In this document: one piece after another, positions 61,361 to 64,000 of the stretch
Numbering within the stretch: position 1 is the stretch's first letter
How the letters are laid out: every line of letters starts with the position of its first letter
Assembly (NCBI RefSeq): GCF_000753715.1
Contig: NZ_JPER01000004.1
Coordinates: 248,001 to 312,000, forward strand
Source: Pseudidiomarina salinarum
Lineage (GTDB): Bacteria; Pseudomonadota; Gammaproteobacteria; Enterobacterales; Alteromonadaceae
DNA: 64,000 nucleotides
Direction of reading: 5' to 3'
Position numbers and translations under genes: made by a program
The notes under the pieces: model-generated
Databases searched by the model: none
What the model was told of the DNA's origin: nothing
Seen by the model: only the letters and a program-made list of their open reading frames with translations

Positions 61361-61560
61361 TGCCCGTGGTGATTGCCAGCGACTGCATTAACTGCGACAT
61401 GTGTGTGCCTGAGTGCCCCAATGATGCCATTAGCATGGGCGCCGGACACTATGAGGTCGCCAGTGACCGCTGCACCGAATGTATCGGCTTTTATGCTGAG
61501 CCGGCCTGCATCAAGGTCTGCCCGATCGACTGTATGACGATGATACCTGCTGAAGACTAA
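61360..61560 (+). CDS. yfhL: YfhL-type 4Fe-4S ferredoxin
   Basis: Small ferredoxin with two clusters: CINCDMCVPECPNDAI and CTECIGFYAEPACIKVCPID, the long spacer between cysteines being typical of YfhL/Alvin-type ferredoxins. 66 residues, about 20 shorter at the C-terminus than E. coli YfhL. Translationally coupled to trhP, so it may supply electrons to TrhP (inference). Convergent with the LysR gene, stops five bases apart. Confidence 0.92.
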   Translation: MPVVIASDCINCDMCVPECPNDAISMGAGHYEVASDRCTECIGFYAEPACIKVCPIDCMTMIPAED

Positions 61561-61565
61561 CCCCG

Positions 61566-62408
61566 TTAGCTATCTGCGGTTTGCTGGCAGACGGTTTTCA
61601 GCCAGGTCAGCGGTTCATGTTCGCCGCGACTGCGCGGGTAGGCCAGCCCGATAGTACGCTGCAGGCTGAAGCCGTTAACGGGGCGTAATTGCACATCCTG
61701 ACGTTGCCGCAGGCTCTCAAATTCCGGCACCAGGGCACAGCCAACGCCGGCCGATACCAGCCCCAGCGCGTATTCGATGGTGTGGATATCCGCCCGGATA
61801 TCAGGCTGAATACCATGCCGGATGAGTTCCGGATAGAACTGGCTCCAGGCTTCACAAGGGGTGCGTTTGATCAGGGCCAGGCGATCAAAGTCGGCGACGC
61901 TGATCTGTTCTTTGAGTGCCAGTGGATGGCCAGTTGGCAGCGCCAGCTGAAAATTATCCGTCCAGATTGGCAGGAACTGCTCGCCGGCCTTGAGCAATTT
62001 CGGCGTGATAATACGGGCATCGGCGGCGTCTTCGGGTTCAACCAGATGCAACTCGAGGCCTTCAACACCGGTACTGAAGTCACGCAGTAACTGGCTCATC
62101 CGTTCGACGCCGAGGGCCCGGATCAACCCCAGCCGGAACTGCACGCGCTTTACACTTTGGCCAAATGAGGCCTTTAATGACTGCATCTGGCTCAGCAGGC
62201 GTCCGGCATGACCGTATAAGCGGTCACCGTCATCCGTGGGCGTTACCCCACGCGACTGGCGCAAGAACAAGGTGGTGCCCAGCTCTTCTTCGAGTTGTTG
62301 CAGCGCTTTCGAGAGGCTGGGCTGAGCAACGGCGCAGGTACGCGCGGCGGCGCTGATACTGCCTTGCTCATAGGTAGCGACAAAATAGGTGAGTTGACGT
62401 AAATCCAT
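61566..62408 (-). CDS. LysR-family regulator, probably of glutaryl-CoA dehydrogenase
   Basis: LysR-type regulator. The N-terminal winged helix-turn-helix is MDLRQLTYFVATYEQGSISAAARTC (split here for length) with AQPSLSKALQQLEEELGTTLFLR; the effector-binding domain covers about residues 90-275. Slightly short at 280 residues. Divergent from gcdH, the position GcdR holds in pseudomonads. Its start codon lies inside a perfect 15-base inverted repeat, suggesting autoregulation. Confidence 0.88.
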   Translation of the reverse strand: MDLRQLTYFVATYEQGSISAAARTCAVAQPSLSKALQQLEEELGTTLFLRQSRGVTPTDDGDRLYGHAGRLLSQMQSLKASFGQSVKRVQFRLGLIRALGVERMSQLLRDFSTGVEGLELHLVEPEDAADARIITPKLLKAGEQFLPIWTDNFQLALPTGHPLALKEQISVADFDRLALIKRTPCEAWSQFYPELIRHGIQPDIRADIHTIEYALGLVSAGVGCALVPEFESLRQRQDVQLRPVNGFSLQRTIGLAYPRSRGEHEPLTWLKTVCQQTADS

Positions 62409-62421
62409 AGTTTTAAACTAT
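62407..62421. promoter_or_regulatory. LysR operator-like inverted repeat
   Basis: ATAGTTT-T-AAACTAT is a perfect 7-1-7 inverted repeat overlapping the LysR start codon. A looser AACTA...TAGTT pair follows immediately (62416-62435). The gap to gcdH is AT-rich. Confidence 0.65.
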
Positions 62422-62517
62422 ATCTAATCTAGTTTTTATATTATTTAACTTTACGCAATTTCAGAGTAGTCTGCTACTCATAAAGTAACCAATGACCATT
62501 ACTAACGAGGCTTTTCC

Positions 62518-63696
62518 ATGGCACGTCCTTCATTTGACTGGCAAGACCCATTCCTGTTCAGCAACATGCTTACCGAAGAAGAGCGGATGATTCGCGACAC
62601 CGCCCACCAGTATTGTCAGGAAAAGCTCATGCCGCGGGTGCTGATGGCAAACCGTGAAGAGCGCTTTGACCGGGAAATTATGACCGAACTCGGTGCGCTT
62701 GGTCTGTTAGGCGCAACACTGCCGGAAAAATACGGCTGTGCCGAAGTCAATTATGTGTGTTACGGCCTGGTGGCGCGCGAAGTCGAGCGCGTTGACAGCG
62801 GTTATCGCAGCGCCATGAGCGTGCAGTCCTCGCTGGTGATGCACCCAATCTATGAATATGGCAGCGAAGAGCAACGGCAGAAGTACCTGCCCAAACTGGC
62901 CACCGGCGAGTGGGTTGGCTGCTTTGGCCTGACTGAGCCCGACGCTGGCTCGGATCCCGGTTCGATGCGCACCACCGCGCGCAAAATCGACGGCGGTTAC
63001 GTGCTTAAAGGCAATAAGATGTGGATCACCAACTCGCCCATCGCCGATGTGTTTGTAGTATGGGGCAAGCTGGATGGCGAGATCCGCGGCTTCATTCTGG
63101 ACAAAGGCATGAAAGGTCTGTCGGCGCCGAAAATTGAAGGCAAATTCTCGTTGCGCGCATCGGTGACCGGCGAAATCGTCATGGACAATGTCGAAGTGCC
63201 TGAATCTGCGTTACTGCCGAATGTCAGCGGCTTAAAGGGGCCTTTCGGCTGTCTCAATAAAGCCCGTTACGGCATTGCCTGGGGTTCACTGGGCGCGGCG
63301 GAGTTCTGTTGGCACGCGGCGCGCCAGTACACCCTGGATCGCGAGCAGTTCAACCGCCCGCTGGCCGCCAACCAGCTGATCCAGAAAAAGCTTGCTGATA
63401 TGCAGACCGAGATCACTATCAGCCTGCTCAGTTGCCTGCAGGCCGGACGCCTGATGGACAGCGGCGAGTTAGCGCCGGAGACTATTTCACTTATTAAGCG
63501 TAACTCCTGTGGCAAGGCGCTCGATATTGCCCGCGTCGCCCGCGATATGCACGGCGGCAACGGTATCGCCGATGAGTACCACGTGATTCGTCATGTCATG
63601 AACCTCGAGGCGGTCAATACCTATGAGGGAACACATGATGTGCACGCGTTAATTCTGGGGCGCGCCCAAACCGGCCTGCAAGCATTCAGCATCTGA
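62518..63696 (+). CDS. gcdH: Glutaryl-CoA dehydrogenase
   Basis: FAD enzyme of the acyl-CoA dehydrogenase family that oxidises and decarboxylates glutaryl-CoA to crotonyl-CoA in lysine/tryptophan/glutarate breakdown. Motifs are [15 protein letters not shown] (substrate Arg region), [22 protein letters not shown], and the catalytic Glu in [20 protein letters not shown], which is the GcdH form. 392 residues, typical. Divergent from the LysR gene. Confidence 0.93.
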   Translation: MARPSFDWQDPFLFSNMLTEEERMIRDTAHQYCQEKLMPRVLMANREERFDREIMTELGALGLLGATLPEKYGCAEVNYVCYGLVAREVERVDSGYRSAMSVQSSLVMHPIYEYGSEEQRQKYLPKLATGEWVGCFGLTEPDAGSDPGSMRTTARKIDGGYVLKGNKMWITNSPIADVFVVWGKLDGEIRGFILDKGMKGLSAPKIEGKFSLRASVTGEIVMDNVEVPESALLPNVSGLKGPFGCLNKARYGIAWGSLGAAEFCWHAARQYTLDREQFNRPLAANQLIQKKLADMQTEITISLLSCLQAGRLMDSGELAPETISLIKRNSCGKALDIARVARDMHGGNGIADEYHVIRHVMNLEAVNTYEGTHDVHALILGRAQTGLQAFSI

Positions 63697-63714
63697 TCAG
63701 CTAAGGAATTCGAT

Positions 63715-64000
63715 ATGGCAGCGTCCATGCATCCCTGGCTGACGGAGTTTGTGCAGCGTCTGCAACAGCAGAATCTGCCACAGGCCCATGCCGCCGGAGC
63801 CGTACTCACAGATAGTGAGCTCTTTGAGCTGTTTGAATCGCAGTTAGCCAGCCGCCTGCTGGATCTGCAGTCGCGACTGATGCAGGCCGCCGGCCAGAGC
63901 TTTTATACCATCGGCAGCGCCGGCCACGAAGGCAATGCCGCTGTCGCCAAAGCACTGCGGGTAACCGACCCGGCCTTCCTGCACTACCGCAGCGGCGCTT
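63715..64000 (+). CDS. Thiamine-diphosphate 2-oxoacid dehydrogenase E1 component, N-terminal part (cut by window edge)
   Basis: Only 95 codons are present. AAGGA lies before ATG 63715, 18 bases after gcdH. The stretch LLDLQSRLMQAAGQSFYTIGSAGHEGNAAVAKALR followed by DPAFLHYRSGA is the alpha-type E1 start (the long block is one helix and loop; shown by key words LLDLQSRL, FYTIGSAGHEG, FLHYRSGA). It could be a branched-chain or other 2-oxoacid dehydrogenase, perhaps an alpha-beta fusion; the rest lies outside. Confidence 0.8.
   Translation, partial: MAASMHPWLTEFVQRLQQQNLPQAHAAGAVLTDSELFELFESQLASRLLDLQSRLMQAAGQSFYTIGSAGHEGNAAVAKALRVTDPAFLHYRSGA

Noticed and set aside
1-64000. CRISPR arrays, tRNA or rRNA genes, insertion sequences, prophage
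   Set aside because: I saw no direct-repeat array, no tRNA or rRNA-like sequence and no transposase, integrase or phage gene on reading the window.

Overview
The window looks like a chromosomal segment of a facultatively anaerobic, nitrate-respiring gammaproteobacterium. The gene order mrcA / pilMNOPQ-aroK-aroB-dam, a dam methylase, and UbiU/V/T, TrhP, YfhL and YjjG homologues all point to that class, with an Alteromonadales-like or related marine lineage most likely. I cannot fix the genus. I saw no rRNA, tRNA, insertion sequence, prophage or CRISPR array. Both ends cut genes: mrcA at the left and a thiamine-diphosphate dehydrogenase E1 at the right.

Left part (1-17.6 kb) is housekeeping. 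Partial mrcA is divergent from the type IV pilus assembly operon pilMNOPQ. Then come aroK, aroB and a tightly coupled run dam-elaA-rsmJ-peroxiredoxin-yhiN whose stop and start codons overlap. After a MipA/OmpV outer-membrane protein there is an amidoligase overlapping a class-I glutamine-amidotransferase-like hydrolase. Next are an SGNH hydrolase, a YjjG phosphatase and several small conserved genes (DUF924, YaiI, DUF1328, a lipoprotein, DUF1761).

From 17.7 kb to 61.6 kb the window is almost wholly devoted to anaerobic and nitrate/NO metabolism. It holds an FNR-type regulator; NorR with a divergent hemerythrin-like NO-repair protein behind a sigma-54 promoter and three NorR boxes; moeB and nnrS; three nitrate/nitrite MFS transporters, one paired with a kinase/phosphatase fusion; mogA; the O2-independent ubiquinone genes ubiU, ubiV and ubiT; hemN; the anaerobic ribonucleotide reductase nrdD/nrdG; a porin; narGHJI with a PpiC-type isomerase; narX and narL with a divergent NarK paralogue between them; moeA; a pyruvate/indolepyruvate-type decarboxylase; one long Mo operon moaA-mobA-moaB-moaC-moaD-moaE-modA-modB-modC; and trhP-yfhL.

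The parts fit together as a programme. FNR boxes precede nrdG, hemN and the moaA/trhP divide, and one sits inside the fnr leader. NarL-type inverted heptamers precede narG and lie between narK and narL. The Mo genes supply the cofactor for NarG. UbiUVT, HemN and NrdDG replace O2-dependent steps of quinone, haem and deoxyribonucleotide synthesis. NorR, the hemerythrin protein and NnrS handle NO made from nitrite. The right end (61.6-64 kb) is a LysR regulator divergent from glutaryl-CoA dehydrogenase, followed by a partial 2-oxoacid dehydrogenase E1.

Most start codons below were chosen by ribosome-binding site, overlap with the neighbour and family N-terminus.
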